Shown one piece after another: positions 25,812-34,743 of a stretch of DNA of 64,000 bases (positions are counted from its first letter, which is position 1; each line of letters begins with the position of its first letter). The translations under genes and the position numbers were made by a program. This DNA comes from Rhodoferax aquaticus (GTDB lineage Bacteria > Pseudomonadota > Gammaproteobacteria > Burkholderiales > Burkholderiaceae_C): positions 620,001 through 684,000 of the forward strand of contig NZ_CP036282.1 in NCBI RefSeq assembly GCF_006974105.1. Direction: 5' to 3'. The notes under the pieces are model-generated. The model was given only the letters and a program-made list of their open reading frames with translations, did no database searches and was not told the origin of the DNA.

Positions 25812-26987
25812 ATGCGCCGTTTGCGTCGAGTAGGGTTAGCCGTAGCGGCCGTGCTGGCTGCAGGGTTGGCGGTGTTTTTCTACGTGCCCACCCTCGTGGA
25901 CGGCAAGATGAACCAGGTTGTGGCGCCCGGCCCCTATGCGGCCAGCGCCAAAGCCACCGCGCTGTACAGCACCTTGTTTGTGGCCGACCTCCATGACGAC
26001 GCGCTCTTGTGGAACCGAGACCTGCTCACGCGCTACAGCCGTGGCCATTCGGATTTGCCGCGCCAGCTAGACGCCCGCTTGGGCTTGCAGGTGTTCGCTG
26101 CCGTCACCAAAACGCCCAAGGGCATGAACTACGAGCGCAATAGTGACCAAACCGACAACATCACCATGCTCATCATGGCCCAGCGTTGGCCTGTGGCCAC
26201 CTGGAACAGCCTCTTGGAGCGGGCGCTGTACCAAAGCGAAAAGTTGCACACCGCTGCGGCCGATAGCCACGGTCAGTTGGTGATTGTGAAATCGCAAAAA
26301 GACCTGGCTGCGCATGTGCAAGCTTGGCAAAAAAATCCACAGCGCGTGGCTGCGGTGCTGGCGCTAGAAGGCTTGCACCCGCTGCAAGGTGAGTTGGCCC
26401 ATGTGGACCGTTTGTTCGATGCGGGCTACCGCATTGCCGGGCTCACGCACTTTTTCGACAATGAAGTGGGCGGCTCCGCCCATGGCATGCAAAAGGGTGG
26501 GCTCACGCCTTTTGGCCGTGAGGTGGTGGCACGGCTGCAGGCCAAGCACATGCTGATCGATGTGGCCCACGCCTCCAAACCCGTGATGGATGACGTGTTG
26601 GCCTTGGCCAAAGCGCCGGTACTGGTGTCGCACACCGGGGTCGCTGGCACGTGCCCTGGCCCGCGCAACCTGACGGATGCCCACTTGCGTGGCATTGCGG
26701 CCACCGGGGGCTTGGTGGGCATTGGCTATTGGGACGGCGCGGTGTGTGAACCCACAGTAGCCAACATTGTCAAAGCCATGCGCTACGCCATTGGCGTAGT
26801 CGGCGTGAACCATGTGGCCTTGGGTTCAGACTTCAACGGCGCCACGCGCACCCCGTTTGACGTCACCGGCTTGGCGCAAATCGTCGACGGCCTACAGCAA
26901 GCGGGGCTGAGTGAAGCCGACATCCGCGCGGTGATGGGCGGCAATGTGCAGCGCGTGCTGCTGCAGAGTTTGCCGCTAGGTGAATAA
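25812..26987 (+). CDS. Membrane dipeptidase (peptidase family M19)
   Basis: 391 residues. An uncleaved or poorly cleavable N-terminal hydrophobic segment (residues about 8-26) places the enzyme in the periplasm or inner membrane. Zinc ligands of the renal dipeptidase family are seen in order: the H-x-D of ADLHDDALLW, the Glu of LALEGLHPL, then the His of IDVAHASKP and VLVSHTGV. The final GLSEADIRAVMGGNVQRVL is the conserved C-terminus. It cleaves dipeptides; substrate range is broad in the family. It follows the small unknown gene by 15 bases. Confidence 0.92.
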   Translation: MRRLRRVGLAVAAVLAAGLAVFFYVPTLVDGKMNQVVAPGPYAASAKATALYSTLFVADLHDDALLWNRDLLTRYSRGHSDLPRQLDARLGLQVFAAVTKTPKGMNYERNSDQTDNITMLIMAQRWPVATWNSLLERALYQSEKLHTAAADSHGQLVIVKSQKDLAAHVQAWQKNPQRVAAVLALEGLHPLQGELAHVDRLFDAGYRIAGLTHFFDNEVGGSAHGMQKGGLTPFGREVVARLQAKHMLIDVAHASKPVMDDVLALAKAPVLVSHTGVAGTCPGPRNLTDAHLRGIAATGGLVGIGYWDGAVCEPTVANIVKAMRYAIGVVGVNHVALGSDFNGATRTPFDVTGLAQIVDGLQQAGLSEADIRAVMGGNVQRVLLQSLPLGE

Positions 26988-27020
26988 ACGGACTGTGTTT
27001 GGATGCGCTTGACGGACTGC

Positions 27021-27257
27021 TCAAGCAGCCTCACTCCTTGCCCCCACCGCCGCACACCGCGCGCAAATACACGCCACACCTTGTTGCTCCACGGGCACCT
27101 GCGCTAACAGTTCCGGTGGAAATGTGGCTTGGGTGCACCAGCAGGGGCCTTGGGCTTGGCCGGTGGTGCGCTCTAGTTCCATGGCGCATTGGTTGGCTTG
27201 CCCGCACAAGGGGCAGTGGCTGGCGTTGTTGGTGGACTTGGGGCTGGTAGCGGGCAT
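27021..27257 (-). CDS. Cysteine-rich CWC family protein
   Basis: 78 residues with the pattern CPLCGQANQCAME then PCWCTQATFPPELLAQVP and a final ACICARCA, the signature of the small cysteine-rich CWC family. Eight cysteines suggest zinc or iron-sulfur binding. The function of the family is unknown. It is convergent with the dipeptidase gene and divergent from the CYTH gene. Confidence 0.78.
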   Translation of the reverse strand: MPATSPKSTNNASHCPLCGQANQCAMELERTTGQAQGPCWCTQATFPPELLAQVPVEQQGVACICARCAAVGARSEAA

Positions 27258-27371
27258 GGTCGGCAGTGTAAAGCCCGTGAAGACAGGTCGTGATTTTCAG
27301 CAGGTGCGATCCGGTCTATGGCCTGCGCTCGATAACAATAGTGCTTTGCAAACCAACGGGCAGGGGACACC

Positions 27372-27845
27372 ATGGGAATTGAAATCGAGCGCAAATTTTT
27401 GGTGCAAGGCACCGACTGGAAGAATGAAGCGGGCGTGCGCTACTGCCAAGGCTATCTGAACCGTGACAAGGCCCGCACGGTGCGTGTGCGCGTGGCCGGC
27501 GAGCACGCATTCTTGACCATCAAAGGCATCAGTACCGGCGCTACACGGGCTGAGTTTGAGTACCCCATTCCACTGGCGGATGCGCAGGCCTTGCTGGCCT
27601 TGTGTGACGGTCCCTGCATTGAGAAGACGCGCTACCGCGTACCCGTCGACGGCATGGTGTGGGAGGTGGATGCGTTTGCTGGCGACAACGCGGGCCTGGT
27701 GGTGGCAGAGATTGAGTTGCAAAGCGAAGACCAGGTTTTTAGCCGTCCGCACTGGCTAGGGCCCGAGGTCACGCATGACGCGCGCTATTTCAACTCCAAT
27801 TTGGCAGCGCACCCCTTTAGCCAGTGGCGCGATGCTGCGCCTTAA
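27372..27845 (+). CDS. CYTH domain protein (triphosphate tunnel metalloenzyme family)
   Basis: 157 residues, a single CYTH domain. The defining E-x-E-x-K motif is at the N-terminus (MGIEIERKFLV), followed by paired Arg/Lys strands (RTVRVRVAGEHAFLTIKG) and a C-terminal acidic strand (VAEIELQSED) that together line the triphosphate tunnel. Bacterial members are inorganic triphosphatases or, less often, class IV adenylate cyclases; the short single-domain form fits triphosphatase or related activity. Start ATG 27372 is unambiguous. Confidence 0.9.
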   Translation: MGIEIERKFLVQGTDWKNEAGVRYCQGYLNRDKARTVRVRVAGEHAFLTIKGISTGATRAEFEYPIPLADAQALLALCDGPCIEKTRYRVPVDGMVWEVDAFAGDNAGLVVAEIELQSEDQVFSRPHWLGPEVTHDARYFNSNLAAHPFSQWRDAAP

Positions 27846-28004
27846 ACGCACGCCAGCGCACCGACACGGCGCGCAAAGTGTGTCAGTTTGTGCCACCTAG
27901 TATGTGCTGTGCACCTCGCTGGGTGCTGACCCGTTAGGGTGGGGTGGCCTGTGCTGGGCCGCAAACACAAACGCAAGTTTTCGTTTTTTAGAAAGATGGT
28001 TTTT

Positions 28005-29441
28005 ATGTTGAAACTCACGCTCACCCCTTTGATGGCCGCCTTGGTGTGCGCCACCGCCATGGCCCAGGCGCCTGAGCAGCGCGCCACGTTGGCGGACCAG
28101 CAAGAAGTGGCGGTCACCATTTACAACGACAACTTGGCCTTGGTAAAAGACCTGCGCAAGCTCCAAATCAAGCCCGGTGTGGGCGCTTTGGCCTTTCGGG
28201 ATGTGAGTGCGCAGATTCGCCCTGAGACAGCGCTTTTGCGCTCCTTAAGCCCCGGCGTCAACTTACGGGTGCTGGAGCAAAACTTTGACTTTGACTTGCT
28301 CAGCCCGCAAAAAATGCTGGAGAAGTACGTGGGCCAAACCGTGACGGTGGTGCGTACCAACCCCAGCACCGGCCAAGAGACGTCGGAGAGCGCGCAAGTG
28401 CTCTCCGCCAACAACGGCGTGGTGCTCAAAATAGGTAACCGCATTGAGACCGGCATGCCCGGGCGCTTGGTCTATGGCGATGTGCCCGCCAATCTGCGTG
28501 ACCGCCCCACACTGGTCATGACCTTGGACAACAGCCAAGCCCAACCGCAAGACGTGGAACTCAGCTACCTCACCGGGGGCCTGGGCTGGAAGGCCGACTA
28601 CGTGGTGGAGCTGGGTGCCAAAGACGACAAGCTCGACATCTCAGGCTGGGTCACGCTGACCAACACCAGCGGTGCCAGCTACCGCAACGCCAAGCTGCAG
28701 TTGGTGGCGGGCGATGTCAACCGCGTGGCACCCGATGTGCAAGCCCGCGCGCGCGGCGGCGTGATGATGGCTGCCGCCCCCATGATGGAAAAGTCCATGG
28801 CCGAGGAGTCGCTGTTTGAATACCACCTCTACACCCTAGGCCGCCCCACCACCATTGCAGAAAACCAAACCAAGCAAGTGGCTTTGCTGTCAGGCACCGG
28901 CGTGCCGGTGCGCAAAGAGTATTTGCTCAAGGGCGATGAGTACTACTACCACAGCCCCGTGGGCGAGCTGGGCAAGAAGATAAAAGTCGGCGTGTTTGTG
29001 GAGTTTGAAAACAAAGAGAACGCCCGCCTTGGCATGCCCCTGCCCAAAGGCGTGGTGCGTGTGTACAAGAAAGACAGCGCGGGCAACGCCCAGTTCATTG
29101 GGGAAGACCGCATCGACCACACACCCAAGAACGAAAAAGTGCGCCTCAAGCTGGGTGACGCGTTTGATGTCACCGCCGACAAGCGCCAGACCGATTTCAA
29201 GAAACTGCCCAACGACAGCAAGGGCAATGGCGCGTTCGAAAGTGCCTATGAGTTGGTGCTGAAAAACGCCAAAGACGAAGCCGTGACCGTCACCGTGCAA
29301 GAGCCCATGCCCGGCGACTGGCAAATCTTGAACACCAACCAGCCCTTCACCAAAGGCGCCAGCAACGTGGCGGTATGGTCTGTCACCGTACCGCCCCAGG
29401 GCAGCACCAAGCTCAACTACCGCAGCCTGGTGCGCTACTAG
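28005..29441 (+). CDS. Exported DUF4139 domain protein
   Basis: 478 residues beginning with a clear signal peptide (MLKLTLTPLMAALVCATAMA, then Gln). The C-terminal region has the DUF4139 pattern: YLTGGLGWKADYVVELG, the ISGWVTLTNTSGASYRNAKL core and the final VTVPPQGSTKLNYRSLVRY. Bacterial members are periplasmic or outer-membrane-facing and their role is not known. ATG 28005 is chosen for spacing from GAAAG at 27991-27995; ATG 27996 would add three residues. No neighbour suggests a function. Confidence 0.85.
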   Translation: MLKLTLTPLMAALVCATAMAQAPEQRATLADQQEVAVTIYNDNLALVKDLRKLQIKPGVGALAFRDVSAQIRPETALLRSLSPGVNLRVLEQNFDFDLLSPQKMLEKYVGQTVTVVRTNPSTGQETSESAQVLSANNGVVLKIGNRIETGMPGRLVYGDVPANLRDRPTLVMTLDNSQAQPQDVELSYLTGGLGWKADYVVELGAKDDKLDISGWVTLTNTSGASYRNAKLQLVAGDVNRVAPDVQARARGGVMMAAAPMMEKSMAEESLFEYHLYTLGRPTTIAENQTKQVALLSGTGVPVRKEYLLKGDEYYYHSPVGELGKKIKVGVFVEFENKENARLGMPLPKGVVRVYKKDSAGNAQFIGEDRIDHTPKNEKVRLKLGDAFDVTADKRQTDFKKLPNDSKGNGAFESAYELVLKNAKDEAVTVTVQEPMPGDWQILNTNQPFTKGASNVAVWSVTVPPQGSTKLNYRSLVRY

Positions 29442-29478
29442 GATTGGGTTTCTGGGTTTTGAGAGGGAAAATGACCGG

Positions 29479-29526
29479 TGGCGCGCATGGAATATGTGCA
29501 AGCAGCTATTGAATCTGTAGCGATTT
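29479..29526 (+). repeat. Dispersed intergenic repeat, copy
   Basis: 48 bp lying between the convergent DUF4139 and pabBC genes. Shares GCGCGCATGGAATATG and AGCAGCTATTGAA with the other copies; this is the best-preserved one. Confidence 0.65.
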
Positions 29527-29529
29527 GCG

Positions 29530-31380
29530 CTAGGGTGCTAGCCTGGCGGGTAGCCAGCCCCGCATGCTGTTCACAAACGCCAGTGCGCTGACCTCAGGCA
29601 GCTCGCGCACTGCCACCACCGCTTCCACCAGTCTGCCATCCGCCAAAGCTTGTGCGCGACCCACGCCCGGGAGCAAGCCGCAGCGCAGCGGTGGGGTGAC
29701 CCACTGGCCGCGCAGCAGCAGGGCGATGTTGCCGCGCGTGCATTCGGTAATCTCGTGCTGGGTGTTCCACAAGAGGGTGTCAAACACACCCGGTTCGGTG
29801 GGGGTGAATGCGTCGTAGTGCGGGCGGTGCGTGGTCTTGAACCGCACAAACTCGCTGTGCGCTTCTTCCAGCGGCTGTTTTGCCAGTTGCAGCAGCACGG
29901 TGGACGGCGACGGCGGCAGCTCAAACGCCTGCGCGGTGACTTGGCCCTGGAGCCCGAGCAGCAAGCGCACACGCCATGCGCCCGTGGCGTGTGCTTGGGC
30001 GATGTGGTCCAGCGCCTGCTCAAGCGCCACGCCGGGCCAGGTGAATCCAAAGTGTGTGGCCGCAGCCTGCATGCGGGCCAAATGCAAGCTGCGCTGCATG
30101 AGCTGCCCGTCCACAAGGCCCAAGGTTTCTAGCAGCTCAAAGCGGGTGGTGGCGCGCTGCACAAAGGCTTGTTTGTGCTGCCACTCCGCCCATTCGGCAG
30201 CAGGCTCAGAGCCCGAGGTAATGCCACTGCCAATGCCATAGCGCACTTGCTGCGCTTGGCCTTGTTGGTTGCCTGAGTGGCTTTGCAGTGTGAGCGTGCG
30301 AATCGGCACGTTGAACGTGGCCGTGCCGCCGGGCTGCAACACGCCCACTGCGCCGCAGTACACGCCGCGTGCCTCAGGCTCCAAGGCCCGTATGGCCTGC
30401 ATGGCTTGCACCTTGGGTGCGCCGGTGATGGAGCCGCAGGGAAACAGCGCCGCAAACACATCGGCCAAGGTGCAGCCCGCGCGGGTTCGGGCCGTGACGT
30501 CGGAGGTCATTTGCCACACGCTGGGCAGGGCTTGCGTGTGAAACAGCTGGGGCACCTGCACGCTAAAGGGTTCGGCAATGCGCGACACATCGTTGCGCAG
30601 CAAATCCACAATCATCACGTTCTCGGCCCGCTCTTTGGGCGAGTTGCGCAGCATCTCGGCTTGGGCCGCATCGTCTTGCGGCGTGGCACCGCGTGGGGCC
30701 GTGCCCTTCATGGGGCGGGTTAGCAACTCGCCATCACGCCAGTCAAAAAACAACTCGGGCGAGACCGACAACACCTGCTCAAGCCCTGTGTTGAGGTAAG
30801 CGGCGTAGCCCCCAGGCTGGGCTTGTTGCAGTGCATGGAAGAGCGCGAGCCCGGCAGACGCGGTCGAGGTCTGGGCATCGTCCACCCACTGCCCGCTTCG
30901 CTGGCTGGTGTAGTTCACTTGGTAGAACTCACCGGCTGCAATCGCGGCGTCAAGTTTGGCGAGCGCCGCGTCAAACTGGCTGCGCTCTAGGCTGGGTTGC
31001 CATTGCACGGTGGGGCTTGCGGGGGCTGGCACAGGGGCTTGCGGCCAAGGTAGCGTCTGCGGGTACACGGCAAACCACGCCAAAGGGCCGGTTGCGGGGT
31101 GCACCGCCAAGGCGGCATCAAAGGCAGGCGCGGCTTCATAACGCACATAGCCCACACACCAAGCGCCCGCGCGCGCTGCGGCTTCTGCGGCCAAGAGCAC
31201 GCCCGCCACCTCGGTCAACTGCTTGGCTTGCAAGATGCGCGAAGGCGTGCCAAACGCGTGGCGCAGGCGAGGCGCACCATCCGCAGTGTGCGGGTTGGCA
31301 AAGTCAATCAGGGCAGTCAGCGAAGGCAATTCAGCCTGGGTGGCGGTGGAAGAGGGCGCGTGCATGTGTCGATTTTGCAT
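29530..31380 (-). CDS. pabB: Aminodeoxychorismate synthase component I fused to aminodeoxychorismate lyase-like domain
   Basis: 616 residues, bifunctional. The first about 390 residues are the chorismate-binding PabB domain: YQVNYTSQRSG, PMKGTAPRGATPQDD, RAENVMIVDLLRNDVSRI and the GSITGAPKVQAMQAI motif. The rest is a class IV aminotransferase-fold PabC-like domain, with WNTQHEITECTRGNIALL near the C-terminus. Together they convert chorismate to p-aminobenzoate for folate. The fusion is common in beta- and gammaproteobacteria. The ATG at 31380 is favoured; ATG 31365 is possible. It is divergent from the SMP-30-like gene. Confidence 0.92.
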   Translation of the reverse strand: MQNRHMHAPSSTATQAELPSLTALIDFANPHTADGAPRLRHAFGTPSRILQAKQLTEVAGVLLAAEAAARAGAWCVGYVRYEAAPAFDAALAVHPATGPLAWFAVYPQTLPWPQAPVPAPASPTVQWQPSLERSQFDAALAKLDAAIAAGEFYQVNYTSQRSGQWVDDAQTSTASAGLALFHALQQAQPGGYAAYLNTGLEQVLSVSPELFFDWRDGELLTRPMKGTAPRGATPQDDAAQAEMLRNSPKERAENVMIVDLLRNDVSRIAEPFSVQVPQLFHTQALPSVWQMTSDVTARTRAGCTLADVFAALFPCGSITGAPKVQAMQAIRALEPEARGVYCGAVGVLQPGGTATFNVPIRTLTLQSHSGNQQGQAQQVRYGIGSGITSGSEPAAEWAEWQHKQAFVQRATTRFELLETLGLVDGQLMQRSLHLARMQAAATHFGFTWPGVALEQALDHIAQAHATGAWRVRLLLGLQGQVTAQAFELPPSPSTVLLQLAKQPLEEAHSEFVRFKTTHRPHYDAFTPTEPGVFDTLLWNTQHEITECTRGNIALLLRGQWVTPPLRCGLLPGVGRAQALADGRLVEAVVAVRELPEVSALAFVNSMRGWLPARLAP

Positions 31381-31526
31381 GAGCCCCTGCACCCGCGTTG
31401 GCGTGGGGCTGGCTGGCTCAGGCGCAGCATTGCCGCACTTCAAGGGCTAAGGCGCTTGGGTATACGCTGATTCCCAAGCTGGTGTGTATAGCTACCATCA
31501 GCGCTACAACACCAAGGAGACACTCG

Positions 31527-32624
31527 ATGAAGAAAATAGTACAAGGTCTGGGGGCGGCACTGTTAGTGCTGGTGGCGTATTTGCTCCTGTGGCCCATTCC
31601 CATCCAACCCGTGTCGCTGCCCGTGCCGGCGCAGCCCGGCTACGTGGGCGTGCATGCGGTCAACACCAAGCTGGCCAATTTGCAGATGATCGACCTGCAG
31701 GGCGAGGTGGGGCCAGAACACATCGCCTTTGGGCCCGATGGCAAGCTCTACACCACGGTGGTCAGCGGCAACATCTTGCGCATGAATGCCGATGGCAGCG
31801 GCCAAGAAGTGTTCGCCAACACCGGTGGCCGGGTGCTGGGCTTTGACTTTGACGCCCAAGGCAATCTCATCGCTGCCGACTCTTTCAAAGGCCTGCTTGC
31901 GATTGCGCCTGACCGCAAGGTCACCGTGCTCACCGATGCGGTGAACGGCGACCCCATTCGCTATGCCGACGGCGTGGTCGTCGCCCCAGACGGCAAGATG
32001 TACCTCAGTGACGCGTCCATGCGTTTCGCACCCAAGGACTGGGGCGGCACGTTTGAGTCCAGCGTGCTCGATATCTTGGAACAAGCGGCCACGGGTCGCA
32101 TCATCGAGTACGACCCCGCCACCAAAGTCACCCGCGTGGTGGCCAAAGGCCTGAGTTTTGCCAACGGGGTGGCACTGAGCCAAGACGGTAAGCACCTGTT
32201 TGTGAACGAGACGGGGCGCTACCGCGTGTGGAAGATGGATGTGTCTGCCAAGGACTTGGACGTAAAGCAACCCAACCCACAAGCCACCGTGTTTTTGGAC
32301 AACTTGCCAGGCTACCCCGACAACCTGATGCGCGGGCTAGACGGCAAGATCTGGCTGGGCTTTGCCAAACCGCGTAACCCGGTGGCCGACAAGCTCATGG
32401 ACAAGCCTTTCTTGCGCGAAGTCACGATGCGCTTGCCACGCGCACTCTGGCCGGTGCCCAAGTCCTACGGGCATGTGGTGGCCTTTACCGAGGACGGCAA
32501 GATCGTGGCCGACTTGCAAGACCCCACAGGTGCCTACCCCGAGACGACCGCGATCACAGAAACCAAAGACCGCCTGTACGTGCACAGCTTGCATGCACAT
32601 GGCCTAGGGTGGCTTGCTAAGTAA
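31527..32624 (+). CDS. SMP-30/strictosidine synthase-like beta-propeller protein
   Basis: 365 residues. An N-terminal membrane anchor (residues about 3-24) is followed by a six-bladed propeller. Repeated blade motifs include GPEHIAFGPDGKLYT, YADGVVVAPDGKMYLSDAS and FANGVALSQDGKHLFVNETG, the last being typical of the strictosidine synthase/SMP-30 group. Relatives are lactonases or esterases acting outside the cytoplasm; the substrate is unknown. Start ATG 31527 has a good AAGGAGA nine bases upstream. Confidence 0.86.
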   Translation: MKKIVQGLGAALLVLVAYLLLWPIPIQPVSLPVPAQPGYVGVHAVNTKLANLQMIDLQGEVGPEHIAFGPDGKLYTTVVSGNILRMNADGSGQEVFANTGGRVLGFDFDAQGNLIAADSFKGLLAIAPDRKVTVLTDAVNGDPIRYADGVVVAPDGKMYLSDASMRFAPKDWGGTFESSVLDILEQAATGRIIEYDPATKVTRVVAKGLSFANGVALSQDGKHLFVNETGRYRVWKMDVSAKDLDVKQPNPQATVFLDNLPGYPDNLMRGLDGKIWLGFAKPRNPVADKLMDKPFLREVTMRLPRALWPVPKSYGHVVAFTEDGKIVADLQDPTGAYPETTAITETKDRLYVHSLHAHGLGWLAK

Positions 32625-32673
32625 ATGATGCACCCATTGGGCGCACAGCCTACGCCGCTATCGATGGAGGGAT

Positions 32674-33546
32674 CTAAGTAATGGAGCGCCGCATCAGCAG
32701 CTGGTGCAGGGCTTGGCATTCAAACCCAGCGCGCGCTAAAGCATCGCCACCCACATCGCTGCGCTGCAGTTCATGCACAAAGCACGCGCGTTCTGGGAAG
32801 CTGCTGCGTAGTTGGAGCGCCAACTGATATGCGTCGTGCTGCGCGGGGTTCCGGTCTATCAGGCTGAGGATTTGCACCTTGACCTCATCTGGCAGTGTAA
32901 AAACCAGCAAGGCTCTACCCAATTTCCAGGCCTGCAATTGCAAGGGATTCGCAGCCAATACGGGCGGCGTCACTTGCAGCGGCAGATCGTTCAATCCCGT
33001 CAGTTGGGCCTGCGCAATCCACGCATAAGCCTCCTCAAGGGCGAGTGGCGCAAACGCGCCGCTGGTGGGCGAGGGTAGCGATAGTGGCGCCTGGCTCCAG
33101 GGTTGTGCGTGGTAGCCATGCAGGTCATGGAGCGCCTGAAAGCCGTGGCTTTCATACAAGCGCAATGCACGCGTGTTTTGTGCAAACACTTCGAGTTCAA
33201 CCGCTGTCATGCCGGCATGCGCTGCGCGTTGAATCAGATCGTTCAGCAGTCGCTGCGCTGCGCCAGTGCCGCGCGCCGCTGGAACCGCGCCCATGGCGGC
33301 CAAGCGCCAAACACCCATTGCCGCACGCGGGGCAACGAAAGCAAACGCCAGAACGTCATTGTCACGAAGGATCACGCGGCTTAGCGACAGGTCAATGCAC
33401 TGTCGTGCTAAAAAATGCGGCCATTGCGCCAATGGCATGTCAAAAGGGCCGATCAAGTAGTCGGCAAAGGCTTGGACAAGCGCTGCGTGCAACTGTGCAG
33501 GATCAATGTCTGAAGCGGGGCCTTCCACGAGTGCGGCGTTGTCCAT
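32674..33546 (-). CDS. GNAT family N-acetyltransferase, last gene of polyamine operon
   Basis: 290 residues. The GNAT core lies in the middle (AMGAVPAARGTGAAQRLLNDL is the acetyl-CoA binding loop; VFAQNTRALRLYESHGF is motif B). A C-terminal region of about 120 residues looks like a second, degenerate GNAT-like domain ending in a weak LARAGFECQALHQLLMRR. It starts six bases after speD and ends a five-gene unit with speE. A polyamine N-acetyltransferase is therefore a reasonable guess but is not shown by the sequence. Confidence 0.82.
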   Translation of the reverse strand: MDNAALVEGPASDIDPAQLHAALVQAFADYLIGPFDMPLAQWPHFLARQCIDLSLSRVILRDNDVLAFAFVAPRAAMGVWRLAAMGAVPAARGTGAAQRLLNDLIQRAAHAGMTAVELEVFAQNTRALRLYESHGFQALHDLHGYHAQPWSQAPLSLPSPTSGAFAPLALEEAYAWIAQAQLTGLNDLPLQVTPPVLAANPLQLQAWKLGRALLVFTLPDEVKVQILSLIDRNPAQHDAYQLALQLRSSFPERACFVHELQRSDVGGDALARAGFECQALHQLLMRRSIT

Positions 33547-33552
33547 GCCTAG

Positions 33553-33990
33553 TCAATCCGCAACCGGCAAATTGCTAGCAGCGAGCTCTCCCCGGCGCAG
33601 GGTTTTAACGGTGATGCGTTGTGGCTCAAACCCGCGTTGGATCGCGGCGATGCCATCCTGGGGATCGCAGCCCGCGCACATGAACAGGTCTATAGCGGCA
33701 AAGCTGCGCTCGGGCCAGGTGTGGATGGAAATATGGGACTCCGCCAGCAGCAGCACGCCTGTTACGCCACCCAGCGGCGTGAACACATGAAAGTGCCCAT
33801 GCAAAACCGTGGCCTTGGCGGCCAGGGCGGCTGCGCGTAGCGTGGCCTCAATGCGGGGGGCATCGTTTAAATGCTGGGCCTCCCACAAGTCCACGATCAA
33901 GTGGGTGCCTGCAAAACGCTGGCCGTCGCGCTCGCTGAAGTAGTCTTTGTGGGCCATGGCCGCGGGGTCTGGGCCTAAGGTCTTAGGCAT
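33553..33990 (-). CDS. speD: S-adenosylmethionine decarboxylase proenzyme
   Basis: 145 residues, prokaryotic class 1B type. The self-cleavage site is in SHISIHTWPE; the Ser at the cleavage point gives the pyruvoyl group. HFHVFTPLGGVTGVLLLAE and AIDLFMCAGCDP are further conserved parts. The enzyme makes decarboxylated SAM, the aminopropyl donor for the speE product. ATG 33990 overlaps the previous gene by eight bases; ATG 33957 (MAHKDYF) would give a more usual N-terminus and is also possible. Confidence 0.94.
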   Translation of the reverse strand: MPKTLGPDPAAMAHKDYFSERDGQRFAGTHLIVDLWEAQHLNDAPRIEATLRAAALAAKATVLHGHFHVFTPLGGVTGVLLLAESHISIHTWPERSFAAIDLFMCAGCDPQDGIAAIQRGFEPQRITVKTLRRGELAASNLPVAD

Positions 33991-34741
33991 AAAGGTGGAA
34001 GCAAAATTCAAACACTAAAAAGGCAAGAATACCCACGCCGATGGCCACTTCCCAGCGGCCACGGCGCGCTTCTTGTGCGCGTTGCAGTTGGTTTTCTAAG
34101 CCCAGCACCACGAGCTCTAGCTGGTGCTCAACCAAATTCAGCGCATCGCTGGTTTGGGCTTGGGTCAGCCATTCCGTGCGTAGCCGCGTGCCTAGCGTCA
34201 CATCACCCGTGCGGGCGGGCAACTCACAGTAGGGGCGCAGCGCTACCAGTTGGAAGGCGCACTGCGTGGCCTCCGCCAGTTGTGCACGCAGCGGCGCGAT
34301 GCTGGCAGACGTCTCTGCCTGGGCCTGCCAGCCCACCAGCGCTTGCGCCAGGGCATGGGCGCGCGCCTCCAAGGTGGCGATGGTGCGCGCCAACAGGGCA
34401 TAGTCCAGCACGGCTGCCAGCGCTTGGTCACGCAAGGTTTCGGGGCATTGCACATAGGCGCGGCCAGACTTCCAGAGCATGCGCACACTGCGAAACAAAA
34501 TGTCGAGCTTGGGGCCGGGTGGGGCGGCTTCTATCCAGCGTTGTGCGGCGTGATCCAGCAAGTTGGCCGAGTCTTGGGGCACGTCGATCAGCACCACGCT
34601 GTGGGCCTCGGCGGGCCAGGCCATGTCGGCGGAAGGCTGCGCACGTGGCAGCAGCGTGGCCGTGGTGCCAAACAAGGTGCGTTGTAGGGCACCGGTGTGC
34701 GCATCCGCGTTGGCTTCTAAGGTATAGGTGTAGGGCAGCAT
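33983..34741 (-). CDS. Uncharacterised protein with C-terminal membrane anchor, in polyamine operon
   Basis: 252 residues. The body is soluble and largely helical (Ala/Leu/Gln-rich, with probable coiled coil in ALEARAHALAQALVGWQAQAE), and the last about 20 residues form one membrane span (VAIGVGILAFLVFEFCFHLY). This is a tail-anchored layout that vaguely recalls RMD1/DUF155 proteins, but no family is certain. It lies between speE and speD, two bases after the speE stop and overlapping speD, so a role tied to polyamines is likely by context only. Confidence 0.7.
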   Translation of the reverse strand: MLPYTYTLEANADAHTGALQRTLFGTTATLLPRAQPSADMAWPAEAHSVVLIDVPQDSANLLDHAAQRWIEAAPPGPKLDILFRSVRMLWKSGRAYVQCPETLRDQALAAVLDYALLARTIATLEARAHALAQALVGWQAQAETSASIAPLRAQLAEATQCAFQLVALRPYCELPARTGDVTLGTRLRTEWLTQAQTSDALNLVEHQLELVVLGLENQLQRAQEARRGRWEVAIGVGILAFLVFEFCFHLYA

Positions 34742-34743
34742 GG